Assembly: GCF_000003815.2 (NCBI RefSeq)
Contig: NC_049986.1
Coordinates: forward strand, 12,091,630-12,155,629
Direction of reading: 5' to 3'
From: Branchiostoma floridae
Taxonomy: Eukaryota; Chordata; Leptocardii; Amphioxiformes; Branchiostomatidae
Length of the DNA: 64,000 nucleotides
Shown: piece by piece, positions 1-11,911 of the stretch
How the letters are laid out: each line of letters starts with the position of its first letter
How positions within the stretch are numbered: position 1 is the first letter of the stretch
Translations under genes and position numbers: made by a program
The notes under the pieces: generated by a model
The model's input: the letters and a program-made list of their open reading frames with translations, nothing else
Told to the model about the DNA's origin: nothing
Databases searched by the model: none

Positions 1-2440
1 ACTATAGCTACATAGGTCGATTTTGTATGAAATGAGTGGAAATTAGGCACATCTGTAAGACACATATCTTGTTGAGACTGAAATACCTCAATTTGTTGTT
101 CAGAATCAGATTTTTATGTGAGACTTAGTTAACTCCAATATTTATCAGTCCTAATAACATATGCTCACATATATGTAAAATTTCAACACATTTCATATAA
201 AACAAGAACTATGCAAGCTATGACACTAAATGGCATTACTTTCTGTCACTACACCTGGAAAACTATGCCCATATAGGCACTTTTTACTTTAAAAAAGAAG
301 TTTCTGTTCTTTTGTATAGGCCAGGCGTAGGTCAGACTGGTTCATAAGACATATACGCTTGTTTCGTACTGTTCTACAACTCCATCAAGACATGGAGGAT
401 TTTCATTGCACAACAGTTATACCGGATACCCTAGTAATGTATACCAACAAATGTAACAAGGTTTAGATTCACAGAGAGTGTAATATCTACGCTTGCTAAA
501 TTAGAACCAAGGAGGTTCACTGGAACTGGTGGTAGTTTGGGCGAAAACACATCTGTTAAGATTTAGGCCTAGAGGGAAAAACATTTGTGTTTCGGTTACC
601 CGACTGACCCTAGCAAAAACCTAGCTTTTTAGTCGGCTGTTGTAGTAAAAAAACAACTTCTCTGTTTAGTTTGTAAATATACTTATACGTGTACAATATA
701 TATCTTATATGTGATTACAATATGATATTGAAAATTTTAGAGCCTGATGAATTTCAGTATCAAATTTCCTTCTAACAATCATTGGCTGAAATATAAAGAA
801 AGAAAGTTACTAAAAATAAGAGAGTCCCTACCTATCAATCCTACTTATTTTCTCAAGACTGTAACCAGAAACACAACATCACAACATCAACAGGTGTGCT
901 TATATCTAGTTTGGTTATATCAGCTACAAAGCTAGACTAAAGATCCTTCTCTAAGGTGGCAATCTAATTTTTGAACAGTATTTGTTTTGTAGGCCTTCCT
1001 TTCAAAAATAGGTGAAGTTAACAAAGGGAGTATTGACAATTATGTCTGCATGCATGACAATGTGTCTATCAGGCATAGCCTACCCCAGTGGAAACAAACA
1101 ACTAATTCATCAATGTTAACCACTATTTTTCTGTCACAGACTGTCACAAAATAATACCTTGTACACACAGTAATTTGGAAAACATGTTTAGAAATTTGAA
1201 ATGATTTATCTGATGTTAGAGCCTGGTTTCCTACTATGTGTGCAGTATGTACATTTAGCATATGACTGTACTACAATCAACAAACTGACAAGCAAACAAT
1301 CAAACAATGGGTCCAACAGACACAACACTAACCATGTCCCTGGCTTTATGTAAATCAAGCAGAATTTCTATTACAGAAGTGAGTTCCCTTTGCCGGTCAA
1401 GACTTAAACTGTAAAAAATGAATATGCTGTACTACAGAAAATAAATCTGATAATCATAAAGCTTGGTTATATAATGTCCTGTTCTTTCTATTTCTTCATT
1501 GATTAAAGGAGAAGATGAAAAATGCAACATCTAAAATCCATTTCCAGTCATACCAAAATTTAGACTCACAAAAAAAAATTATGTGCACGACATATAATCA
1601 ATGATAAACTACAATTGGAATTTGAATTGACCAAACTATAAACTTCACTAGCCTACTTTGCAGACTTGGAGCATGGCTGGCTTTTATTCTATTTTATGGG
1701 GAGGGGGCGATGGTTCAATACACAATTCACTTTGTCTTCTCGCTACCAAACTTTCACGGTCTGAGAAAATTTAACTTGTTCTCTGAACTAAATGTTCACT
1801 GTCGCAGCAAGTGCACACAAAAAAAGTCTGTGAATTATTTGTTATCAGTAATGATAAGTTCACGTTACAGTCGTCACCATGAAAACCGTGAACATAACAA
1901 TACATTGAAAATATCAGGAATTACAGTAGTATCAAAGTTGGTTAAGGTTCCCTTATGCCGGGAAAGAAAGTTTACTGAGGAAGGGAGTTTGTGTGGAAGG
2001 GAGTATGTTTAGTTTGCTGTGATTCTAACTACTTTTCCAAATGTTGCCCCATGGTTCCTATAGTTCATTTTAGTTCTACATATCCTCTCACAATCAAGTA
2101 TGAGTGACCGTTTATGATAACATATACAGTCAAAACTGGCTGGGTTGATTCTGTGTGAAAATCAACAGCTATGAAAACATAAAGCAAGACATATCGACAC
2201 ATTGATTTAGCTTTTCATTTTACTATTATTGTTTAGTAAGACCCCCCCCCCCCATTATGTAGCTATATGACCTGCATCCTTGATTAATTCCAGCCTCATA
2301 TAAACTATCAAAACACCTCTTGAATACCTTGGTACCAAAGTACTGTTTTTACAATTGTCAAAGAACGATTCAAGTATGAGTTTGCCTTCATTCTCCCAAT
2401 AGGTTCTACTGAGAGAAATAGTGATGAGAAGAAACTAAAC
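1..2440. other. Intergenic, no gene recognised
   Basis: AT-rich sequence with only short open frames (100 codons or fewer) that lack coding-like composition, recognisable motifs or convincing splice sites. A run of twelve C lies at 2242-2253. The 5' UTR and promoter of the downstream gene should lie at the right end; an acceptor-like CCAATAG just before 2402 could begin its first coding exon, but I cannot fix a transcription start. Confidence 0.6.
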
Positions 2441-2455
2441 ATGTCATGGCGCTGA
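2441..2455 (+). promoter_or_regulatory. Overlapping upstream ORF at the start codon
   Basis: ATG TCA TGG CGC TGA runs in another frame across the main ATG at 2446. Its ATG has A at -3, so scanning ribosomes could use it and terminate 7 nt beyond the main start, lowering translation of the downstream protein. Effect is inferred; it applies only if the transcript starts upstream of 2441. Confidence 0.4.
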
Positions 2456-5400
2456 AGATAACGTGTGGATTCCGCCGCGTTGGTGCCCGCGAAAGCAAAC
2501 TTCTTGGCTTGACTGAAGAAGAAAAGCAAACCAGAAGGTTTGGTCAAGCTAACTTAGAGGAACAATACAGGACCTACACGGACATTTTTGTAGGAGAAAA
2601 AGAGAACGAACTAAACTTCAAAGACTTCTGTGATAGCGTGAAGCACATTGGCAAAGTTCTCAACACCTGGACACAAAATCGTCGTGACGAGAAAGCTAAG
2701 TTTCTGGAATACTTCAGTGTTGACAAGTGGCAGAAACTCAGTGCAGCAGCAAAAGCAAAACACGCTGCTGTTGGCCCATGCAAAGAATGTCAGCGGGAAC
2801 ATGGTGCATTCTGGGAACTTTACAACAAACAAATAAAGAGTGCAAATGTCCGCTGTGTATTGAGTCCTATATCGACACCCCTAAATGTATCAAAGTTGGG
2901 ACAAAATCAGAAGATTGACCAGTCATCAAAGCGGAAGTTGTACCGGGAATTCAAGGCAGATGTCGAAGCGGCACAAAGGCTCAACAACAAAGATGTTGAA
3001 GTAGCTTATGCAACAGATGAGTCACTCAGATCCAGAAGAAAAAGGCGGCTTGCTGAGGAATTTGAATCAAAAGATGAAGCTGAACAACGCACCAAAAAAA
3101 GGAAGCTGCTGGAAGAGCTGGGACAACGAAAACCCAGAAACAAGCTTGGGAACTTTGAGAACTGGGCAACATTTGATGGGGAACGCCTGAAACAAGAAGT
3201 AGACAGCTATGAGGATGGAGAAAATGTTAACTGGACAGAGCTTGCGCGGAAGTACGAGATCAAGACGCCAGACGGGAAAGTGCCCCCCAATGCTGGCCAG
3301 CTGCTAAAGCTTTGGCTCAAAAAACAGCACATTGACACAGAGAGATTCAACAAGCTATCATCGGCCGTCATCAGGAGAGCCAGGATCAAACTTAACCGAG
3401 GCACAGGTGTGACACTTCCTCGACAACGAACAGAGAGACAAATCAGCAAACAGCTTTGTGTCATGATAAATGATGGAGAAATCCCAATCGGAGAGTTTGT
3501 AGTTGCGAGAAAATACAAGAAGTTCTTTCTCAACAGACAAACAAACAAAATAGAGACAAAAGTTGTTACGACAGAAGGGAGGAAACATTCACTGTTAACG
3601 ATCAGAAAGAAGCTCCTCACAGCACAGCAGCCCTTCCTGAGAGATGCTGCTGACTACAACAGCATGACAGAGGACCAACTGAAGCAAAGACTGGTGGACC
3701 TGGGGGAAGATGTGCCATCCGACAAAGCCTCCATGATTGATCGCCTGTCATCAATCGAGAGAACCCGCCATCTAATGTATTGGGAGGATGGAGCCACGTT
3801 GGCCAACCGCGGTTATATAGCATACATGGTCGCAACTGTATATGACTCGGCCATCTACTTGACCGACACTGAGTACTATGAAAAGTTCAAAGTGCGCCTG
3901 TCGGTACAGTCAAAGGTAGAGCAACCTGAGCTCTATCTCATTGCCCGTAGTGGTTCCTCCGATGCTGAGCAACTCCTCTACACACAGACAAGACGCGATG
4001 ACCTACCCTCTCTGCAGATACAAGTTCAAGCGCCTGATGGAAGACAGTATAAGGACATCTTGCGTTTTTTCAAGGGTGACAATCCTGCAAGGCAGTTCGA
4101 AGTAGGAGAACAGAAAGGGGGTTTTCATCCTTGTCTCTGCCCTATTGACATTAGATGTGTGCATAGGTTCTCAGCATGCTCCCGCACAGACGAGCCTGCA
4201 CCAACTATCGAAGATCGCCGACAGTTTCTCCTTGAAGGGCCCGTGACATCTCGCAAAGCCTCCTCCATGGAGCCTGAGCCCTTCGGCCAGCTGACAAAGG
4301 AGGAGATGAAAGATGAAGTAACGTCTCGAGGTTCAGTGTCATACGCCGAAGCAGAAAACATGTCCAAGAAAGACGTGCAACAAGAGATGAAAGGGATGCT
4401 GCACGGTATGAAGCGCGCGCCAACACTTCTCCTACCAGACCTGACACAAACCACAGAACAACTGAACATACAGCAACTGGAAGCTCCTGCCAGCGAGTCC
4501 ATGCATGACTTGTTCAACCATTCAAAGAACATTCTCAACGAACTACCGGCTCATGTGCCAAAAGAGGTCAAGGAAACCATACAAAGAGTCAAGGACATTA
4601 TCCTTGGAGGCAAAGAGATAGTGAGGGCATCAGACATGCGGTATGCAATCATTATGCTAAATAAAGAGTTGGAGAAACAACAGAAGGCGAGCAATGAAGT
4701 CAAGCAGCTGCTGTACACACTTGCAGAGATGCAGAGACTCTGCTATTTGGCTGCTGACAATCGCAACATGGTCAACATATACCGGATGTCAAACATCATG
4801 TTTCACCACCATGTCATGTTGAAAGAAGTCTTTCCGGGAAACCCCAAAGTCTTGACCCACCGAAAGCTCTGGGGAATGTACATCCACTCATTGAGAGACC
4901 ACACACCCGTCATCTACAGAATTGCTGCAATAAGCTCTCTCATGGCTGAAAACGAAGAGCGCCAATTCGCCAACTTCAAACGTGTCACAAAGTCTTCAGC
5001 TTGCTATGGGACCGAGGGCCACGTGATCACAAACTACATGATAAGGAGTCACTGCAGTGAGAAAGTAGGAGCAAGTGAAAACAGAGGCTGTGTTGAAAAT
5101 AAGATATCTCAAGTGGCGAAACTGCTCCCCCAAGAGAGAACAAAGATCCCTGTGGCACTGCTGAAGAAGTACCCACGAGAGGCCCAGGCATGGTGTGAGC
5201 GGGTGTGTGACTTTTTCCATCGGGGGTACGGCATCCACTGGCACGTGGAAGGAGAACACGTCATTCTCCATGATGCCCCCTCACAGGACCCGCCCTTCCA
5301 TCCAGCTGGCCCAACGATGCGCCACTTCAGGTCCACCTCTATCAAGCAGATGCACAACCTCCTAAGGGACGACTTTCAGCAATGTATTGAAGAAGAGATC

Positions 5401-7255
5401 CCTATGCCAGTGAGTACGCTTTGGCTATACAATGGCCAAACGCTTGTAAAAAAGGTCAAAACTCCCTTCCTGGACACTGGGCATGACTTCAGTCAACACG
5501 TCCCCTACATGAGTGAGACTGTCCAGGAAACAGAGGATGAGGAGGAAAGAGAGGAGATGCCTGTGGAGCAGGATCCTGCCTGTGATGAACCTGAGGAGGA
5601 GGAAGAAGTGGTGATCAGGATGGATCCACTGGACCCAGATCCTGAGCTGGACGAGTTCGAAGATGGTGGCAGTGGAACGTGAGTTTCTGCAAAATATTTT
5701 TACTTAAGATGCAGTCAAACCTTCTTGATTTACTCAATTATATTGGTCTTCAACTTGCTCACACTAGTTGTAGTACTTTTAGCTTTCATTTCCACTGTCT
5801 TGAATTTATGTCTAGACTGAATGCACAAAGTAAGATGAACACAAATATTACTATAAGTTACTTATACTTAATAAGAATTTCAAAATCCACCCAGTTGTTC
5901 AGACTCAAAAACTATGTGGTATGACATGTTACTACATGCATATCCCTCACCCAGCTATTAATCCTTCCAGCCATAATGACATAACTATGTTTTCACTAAC
6001 TACAACTGCATCTGATCCATATAGGGAGCCAGGCATGCAGGCAGCTGCCAGCCATGTACACGTGTGGACTCCAGGCCTGGCACCCTGTAGCAGCAGAGCA
6101 GGGAAAAAGTAAGCAACATCTTCAAAAATACTTACAACAAACATTCACATTCAACTGTACCATGTACATTTACTCAAAATGTTTTGCAATAAATTACAAT
6201 TATCAGTATGAGGTGGTGTTGTATGATTCAATACAATTATTTCATGACATTTAGTAACAAATTAATTCATTTATTCTTAGGGGAGAATCAAATGGTTCGT
6301 CCTTCCTGGCTACACCGCCTAGGACACCTGTGCAGGAAGCAGGACCCACAAGAAGCACCATTGACGCACACAGGTAAACCCTGAGATGTCATTTTTCCAT
6401 GTTCCTTATATCCAAACAAGAGAGTCTCCTCCAACCTCCTATTTCTTTAAAAGGACCATTACTGCAATGCCATCTTATCTTATTAAAAGTATAATAGCCA
6501 TGAAAACTCAACAGATTATTCTTGCAGAAAAAAACAAACTCACATCAGTTTCAGGCATTAATTCATTGTCCACTTCTTGCTTGTTGTTTATCCTCATAGC
6601 AGCAGCACTCAGTCCACTCCAGTCCAGTGCAGCAGTGCTGGGAAGGCTGTGCAGTGGAGAGGTGCATTCACCCCACCAGACACTCCGAGAGTCCCTGTGG
6701 GAAGCAGAGAAAGGTTGGCTTTCATGGCTTCCATTTCTAGGACAAAATTAAATTGTTGTCATAAGTCTACATGCACTGCAATCTACAATTGTTTGCATAG
6801 AAAATGCTTTTCTGTCAATAACAATCAGATAGGCTAGCCAATACTGGTCATATGTTTACAAAGAAGCTGTTACTAAGCCATATCATTGTTGTTTCAGGAA
6901 TGAACCAAAGTGGCAAACCAAGCTTGGTAGTGCCCTTGCAGTTGTCATCGAGGATGCCGAAACTATTCAGCGTGTGGACAGTCTCAAGGCAAGGCTGAAG
7001 ATGGAACCACGCAACAAGTTCATTAAAGCCGAGTATGACAACTGTGTGGCCGTTGTATCAACTAGGCTAAGTAAGACGTTACATGAAGAACGGAAAAACT
7101 TCATCACTTGGGAGAAGTCTTTCGTGACTGAAAATGGCCGACTGCCCACAGCTGAAGATGTAAATGAAAGTGCGCAAGCGTCTGCTAGACAAAAGAGGAT
7201 AAGATACGCTGAGCACCTGTTGAGAAGTTTTGGAGTCAATCTTCACATGATGTGA
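2446..7255 (+). CDS. Five-exon gene, uncharacterised basic transposase-like protein (~1293 aa)
   Basis: Coding exons join(2446..5678, 6025..6108, 6281..6373, 6600..6713, 6898..7255), 3882 nt. Every intron is GT-AG and falls in phase 2, and the frame stays open across all four joins. ATG 2446 follows an in-frame TGA at 2425-2427, has purine at -3 and G at +4, and overlaps a tiny upstream ORF. Visible regions: CKEC at residues 112-115; basic NLS-like clusters at about 196-222; helix-turn-helix-like stretch at 258-292; SAP-like segment at 404-438; MAENEERQFANFKR at about 840, recalling the C-terminal ER-x-F region of hAT-type transposases; acidic tail near 1025-1075; Ser/Thr/Pro-rich short exons; and a helical last exon containing WEKSF and GRLPTAEDV, like the Sld2/RECQL4 motif. 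I recall similar uncharacterised proteins in cnidarians but cannot name the family. A transposase-derived or DNA-binding role is inference; no DDE triad was identified. Confidence 0.85.
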
Positions 7256-7268
7256 TCCAGTTGATTTT

Positions 7269-7563
7269 TAATAATAGACCCCTTTAAACCACACAAACTA
7301 GTTTTGTCATAGGGGGATGTTACTCACAAACCGTAACGTAAAAGTGTTTGAAAAAGTGTCCCCCAAACCCGGAAGAAGCAGGTGTTTGATAACAATCTCT
7401 GCCCTGACAGGCCATTTTTGTGTTGTTTTTTTTTTCTTTTTGCAAGCGGGGAAGTCGAACGGGTTCTATGTTTCCGAACGGGTTGGATGACGTTTATGGT
7501 TTGTGAGTAAATTCTCCTCCAATGACAAAACCCATTTGTGTGGGTCAAAGGGGTCTATTATTA
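7269..7563. mobile_element. MITE with ~70 bp inverted repeats, TA-flanked
   Basis: The left end (ATAATAGACCCCTTT...) is matched by the inverted right end (...AAAGGGGTCTATTAT) over about 70 bp with few mismatches, including ACTCACAAACC internally. Flanking TA on both sides fits a Tc1/mariner-type target duplication. There is no coding capacity. It starts 14 bp after the stop codon of the upstream gene, so it probably lies in that gene's 3' UTR. Confidence 0.8.
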
Positions 7564-8878
7564 GGCATCTACCTTGAAGTTAAACTTTATTTCTGCCAGG
7601 CCATTCCTGGCTTCCAGCTGTGTACTCTACCTAAGTAGACTTGAACATCTTTTCAAAGATGTTAGTCAAGTGAAATATAAGCATTGACTTTGTACGATCA
7701 ACAAGTTGATTCTTTCCAATCTTTATTCAATCAATCCCTGTGGTTTATTGCATTTCAATCGTGTTGTGTAAAACTTTTAACAGGGTGTGACAAGTCCACT
7801 AGCCCAATTGTCCCGAGTCAGTGAAAGTGCTGATCGGGCAAGCATATAACCTCGCTTGCTGATTGTGCAAGTATGCTTTTTCCAGGAGTAAGATTTTGAT
7901 ATACTTGTTATTTTTCACAGCCATGGCATCAAGCATTGGTCAACACAGAAAAATAGAGCCAATTGTAAAAGAACTCTATTGCTGGAAGTGAAAATACATT
8001 AAGAAATGGTATTCAAATTCAAAGTAAAAAGTTTGTTTGGGCAAATAATGTTTTATATACTTGTCTGACAGGACGTGTGAATTTTAGAAAACTTGTTAAA
8101 CCCTGTTTGTACAGTCCAGTCATAACATATGACTTTTCTAATTCAGCTTCCAACTAAAAATGTTTCAATCAAGGTTGGTGTATGGATAAAATTTCTTGCT
8201 GTGTTGTAATTCTGTGTTTTCTGTTTCTTGGTTCGACATTAAGCTTTCTGCTGACAATTGCATTTTCTTGAAATGTTGTACCATAATGATGTGATGTAAT
8301 GTATTTCAATTGTCATGGTGTGACCATGTTTGTGAATGATCATGCTTGTTTTGATATGCTCAATGTACTTACAAATATGACGATGATACTTTCAAATGAA
8401 ATACAGAAATTTCCCTTCTGCTTTTGAAGGACGACAAAGATCCCTTGAATTTTTTATCCATGCCAAGATCTACTAATTATCCCTTGCAAAGTTATCAAAG
8501 ATATATTCTTTGAATAGATAAAGATTGTGCAGAGAAAAGTGTTGCATTTTGAAACTCTAGCAATGAAATTAGTAATTCACTCCCTTTCCCTTTTTGGAAA
8601 CAATTACCTAGCCAGAAGCTAGCAAGGTCACACTTTATGACTTGGTTGATAGGGACAGAGGTCAAACAAAATTTTCAAACTTATAATTCTTTCCCTATAT
8701 AATAATATCAATGCCTAAAGTTGACATACCTTGTCATGAATTGGCAAAGAAAAGAAAGATGATGTTTGTGTGGTCGCAATATTGACACCTAATGAAAGGT
8801 GATGTTAACTTTCCCATCTGCAAAGAAACAAAAAATTGTCATTTTGGCATCGCATGTCAACTCACTATAACTTTATAA
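7564..8878. other. Intergenic, nothing recognised
   Basis: AT-rich sequence with no open frame of note, no splice-bounded exon and no clear repeat. It may include the 3' UTR of the gene ending at 7255, but I see no canonical AATAAA close by. Confidence 0.5.
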
Positions 8879-8879
8879 T

Positions 8880-9091
8880 TACTCTCCAAGCAGAGGTTAG
8901 GATCCGGCTGTTTTTTTAACGTTTTTTTAGTCGTTTTTATTGGGCTTTCTATTTTTTTTATATCTTGCTGTGTCAAAACCTAACAGGCTTTTAGGCCGGA
9001 CACAACAACAAAAATGAAAAAATAGAAAGCCTGATAAAAACGACTAAAAAACGTTAAGAAACAGCTGGAGCCTAACCTCTGCTTGGAGAGT
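8880..9091. mobile_element. MITE of the CTCTCCAAGCAGAG family, full copy
   Basis: Terminal inverted repeats of about 60 bp begin ACTCTCCAAGCAGAGGTT on the left and end with its complement AACCTCTGCTTGGAGAGT on the right. Inner arms share AACGTTTTTTAGTCGTTTTTAT. Non-coding. A second copy lies at 22439-22598, and solo end fragments occur near 57901, 58342 and 61003. Confidence 0.8.
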
Positions 9092-9789
9092 ATTATAATA
9101 AGGCCGAGGCATGGTGTACGAAAGGATCGAGTAGAATATTATGGGAAAGGGTGGGGAGGGGGGTGATAGAGCCCACAAAGAGTTACCACTTCACTTTACG
9201 GCACATGAACACGATTTTGAGGAAAACGGCAATAACCATTCAGTTATTTCTATCCATCTGAAAGTATTTTGCAGGGTTTAACCCTGCATTCTCGCCTTGT
9301 TCACACCAGGGAGACTATGAATGGCCAGGTCCTACTGTCCTTTGTTATGTCAACACCATGAGTTCATTGTTAGCAAAGTTGATTGGGTGGCAAAGCTTGG
9401 TAATCTCCTGTTTTTGTCCTTCTAATCATTACAAGTATTAAAAACCAATGCTGTAAAATGCAGAGACAATTCCTGGTGACTACTGAAAAGACATAAAACC
9501 GACTCACCTCAACTTTGCTTCTAGCTTCTGTGACTTTATCAACTGCCCGCCATCTTTGTTTGGATGGACTGTTCCAAATGGAGACACCCAGTGGGGGACG
9601 GCTCACATGGTGTGAAATCAGCGCAAACAAATGCAAATAGCGGGAGGGGCAGATGGGCGGGAAACTTGCAGTCATTATCGCCTCACCTACTGCATAATTG
9701 CAACCTTCCACTCGCACCTCAGCTCATTTAAATGTCATTATAATATTAAAATGAGTGCCCTGGTGGGACCTGGAAAGCGTGTCTTAGAC

Positions 9790-10430
9790 GCATTGAGTCT
9801 CCGGGATGACATCTTGAAAAGGTGATAGTCACCTGTTATGTCAATCCTTCCACAAACTAATTAGATAAATAAACAAAGCCGTATTCTTAGCATGGCGTAT
9901 TTGTGTTGTTTGTTTCTAGGTATCACTATGATCATGAGAGCAACTCATATGAGCAGGAGTGTGTGTGCTGCGGCCCGGACATGACGGAAACGATTCCGGT
10001 GGAACTTGGCTGCAGCGACGGCACGTGGCAGACCTACTACCACACCTACGTGGTCAGTTGCGACTGTAGCGTGACATGTCATTAAAGAGCAACGGACCGA
10101 ATGTACCCAAGATGGGGGTGTGCCTGCATTTTGAGCCTGCTTGCTTTTTCAAGAAGCGTTTGCTGGCCTTTGCTGCTTCACTTAGATTTTCCGAACAAAG
10201 TCGCCAATTTTCTTCAGAATTTGTTTTGCCAATATCATCAGATAACCTTATCAGTTGTATTCTTATTGTCCTTTGTGTGTGTATGCAAATAAAAGTACAA
10301 AATATTAATAAAAATAGTCCTACATGTACTTCTTGACTTCTAATAAGGTCTGCCGAGTTAACTTTTACTCTACGACTCCAAGAGAATCAGTCTTTAATCT
10401 TATTAAACAATTAAAATCCCAAACCAGAGT
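9790..10430 (+). repeat. Duplicated block shared with the mucin 3' end
   Basis: From about CTCCGGGATGACATCTT (9799) through the CTCK exon and its 3' flank, this block matches 46777-47390 closely, including intron, acceptor, coding exon, stop region and roughly 300 bp downstream (ACGACTCCAAGAGAATCAGT is shared). It is therefore a DNA-level segmental duplication and not a processed retrocopy. Confidence 0.85.
9920..10085 (+). pseudogene. Orphan CTCK terminal exon of a mucin paralogue
   Basis: Follows a good acceptor (TGTTTCTAG, ending 9919) and encodes about 54 residues ending in a TAA, in the same splice phase as mucin exon 50. It keeps the cystine-knot pattern with CVCCGPDMTET and CSDGTW and has no frameshift or stop. 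It differs from the functional copy at many residues (YYHTYVVSCDCSVTCH at the end). No other mucin exon was found between 1 and 9919, so it is either a stranded fragment or the last exon of a gene whose upstream exons lie outside the window or were displaced. AATAAA at 10288-10293 could serve as its poly(A) signal. Confidence 0.65.
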
Positions 10431-10439
10431 TCCACGAAC

Positions 10440-11500
10440 ACATACCTTCGCTAAAAAATAATGCCTTTATTCAAGACTTTAAGGTTTCATTCATGTACCT
10501 ATTCGAAAAGCGACTGACTGCATGAACGTGTGTTTGCAGCGGTTGGAAGTTCCATTTTATCCATCCCAACTAACCTCGGCTAGTGTTGTCCACAAACAAA
10601 TATACAAACACACACACATACACAGACGCTACAGTACAGTCGGAAAACGGTAGGGAAACCATGTTGTCCCTGTCCTTGGTGCTGAACATGTCTACACTAA
10701 CACTGTTGTCTCTGCTCTTAGTGCTAAACATGCCCACACTTACGATGCAAAATCCCTGTCGTTGGTGCTGAAAATCGTTCTCACTAACACCTCTTAAAGG
10801 GAACACATCTTTGCTTTCTAAAACAATAGTTATGGTCCATCGAGTAAAGCGGCACCGAGTGCCTAGTATAAGCGCACAAGCTATACTGGATAACTCGCGG
10901 AGTCTGATATGTTTGACACTTTCACTAGTTTTTGCCGTGGCACCCACAAAACTTGTTGTACACTTATGAACCAAAAGCGGTCTGTGCGGACTTAGGTTGT
11001 GCGTGTGTAGTGTATGTATATTATCTATGCGTGACAGTGCTGCTTCGGTAAGTCATGAGTGCTTTACTACGTAAACAGCTAGTCTGTAGAGCAGGCTTTG
11101 GAAGCGTTGTAAATGAATGTCCCTTTACTATCACAATACCGCTGCCCAGTGCTGTATCCAACGTGAAAGATTTTGGTGTTCAAAATGAAATATTCCAGCT
11201 CGATGTATGCTCAAATGTTTCCTCTTGTCTTTACAATTACCTTCGAGTATCCAATGATGTGCAATCCTTAAAAAAGTGCAATTATTGATATGTGTCAAAC
11301 GGACTAGTAGATGGTGGACAAATCTAATGTCTGTCCATGCAAAAGATAAATTGCCTTCACCTTCCCTTATGTGTAGAAGAAACGTGTGTATTTTGGAATT
11401 AAAAAGAAACCATTAGGTCGACTCTATAGCCTCACATAAAACGTTCCTTCCAACCACAGACTCCCTGATCTAAAATAAGGTTCTCGAGTAATGCTGACGT
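10440..11500. other. Intergenic, minisatellite only
   Basis: No supported exon. About three imperfect copies of a ~45 bp unit containing TTGGTGCTGAA(C/A)AT occur at 10660-10795, and a short CA-rich tract near 10600. Further right, about 11590-11850 holds two imperfect direct copies of a segment around GGGCC(C)ATAAC. Confidence 0.5.
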
Positions 11501-11911
11501 CAAAAATCCGGAGACACAGACTGACACACAGAGAGATAGGCAAACACACACACACGTGTACGCATACATACAGACATACACACACACGCGCAACATTCAG
11601 CTTTAATTTTCCAATTAAAACAACAAAATATGGTACACGGTCACACAGCAAAAATAACCCTTGGTATATAAATTAGGGCCCATAACGGGTGAGTGCATGA
11701 CCTGGTATTGACCAGAAATAATTTCCTGGTAAACAAGAGCAAGTACCCACATAAGAGTGGGTCAACATTCAGCTACCTTTATGATGTATAAGCCAGGGCC
11801 ATAACAAGTGAGAGCATGGCCTGGTATCGGCAAATTGATTTACCTGGATTCAGTTATGAACGATGTCAAAGTTTTGGAATCAACTCATCAATGTTAACAC
11901 AGTAGTATAGT

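Noticed and set aside
3207-4538. Minus-strand frames of up to 137 codons within the first gene
   Set aside because: Antisense shadows of a 3.2 kb coding exon; no motifs.
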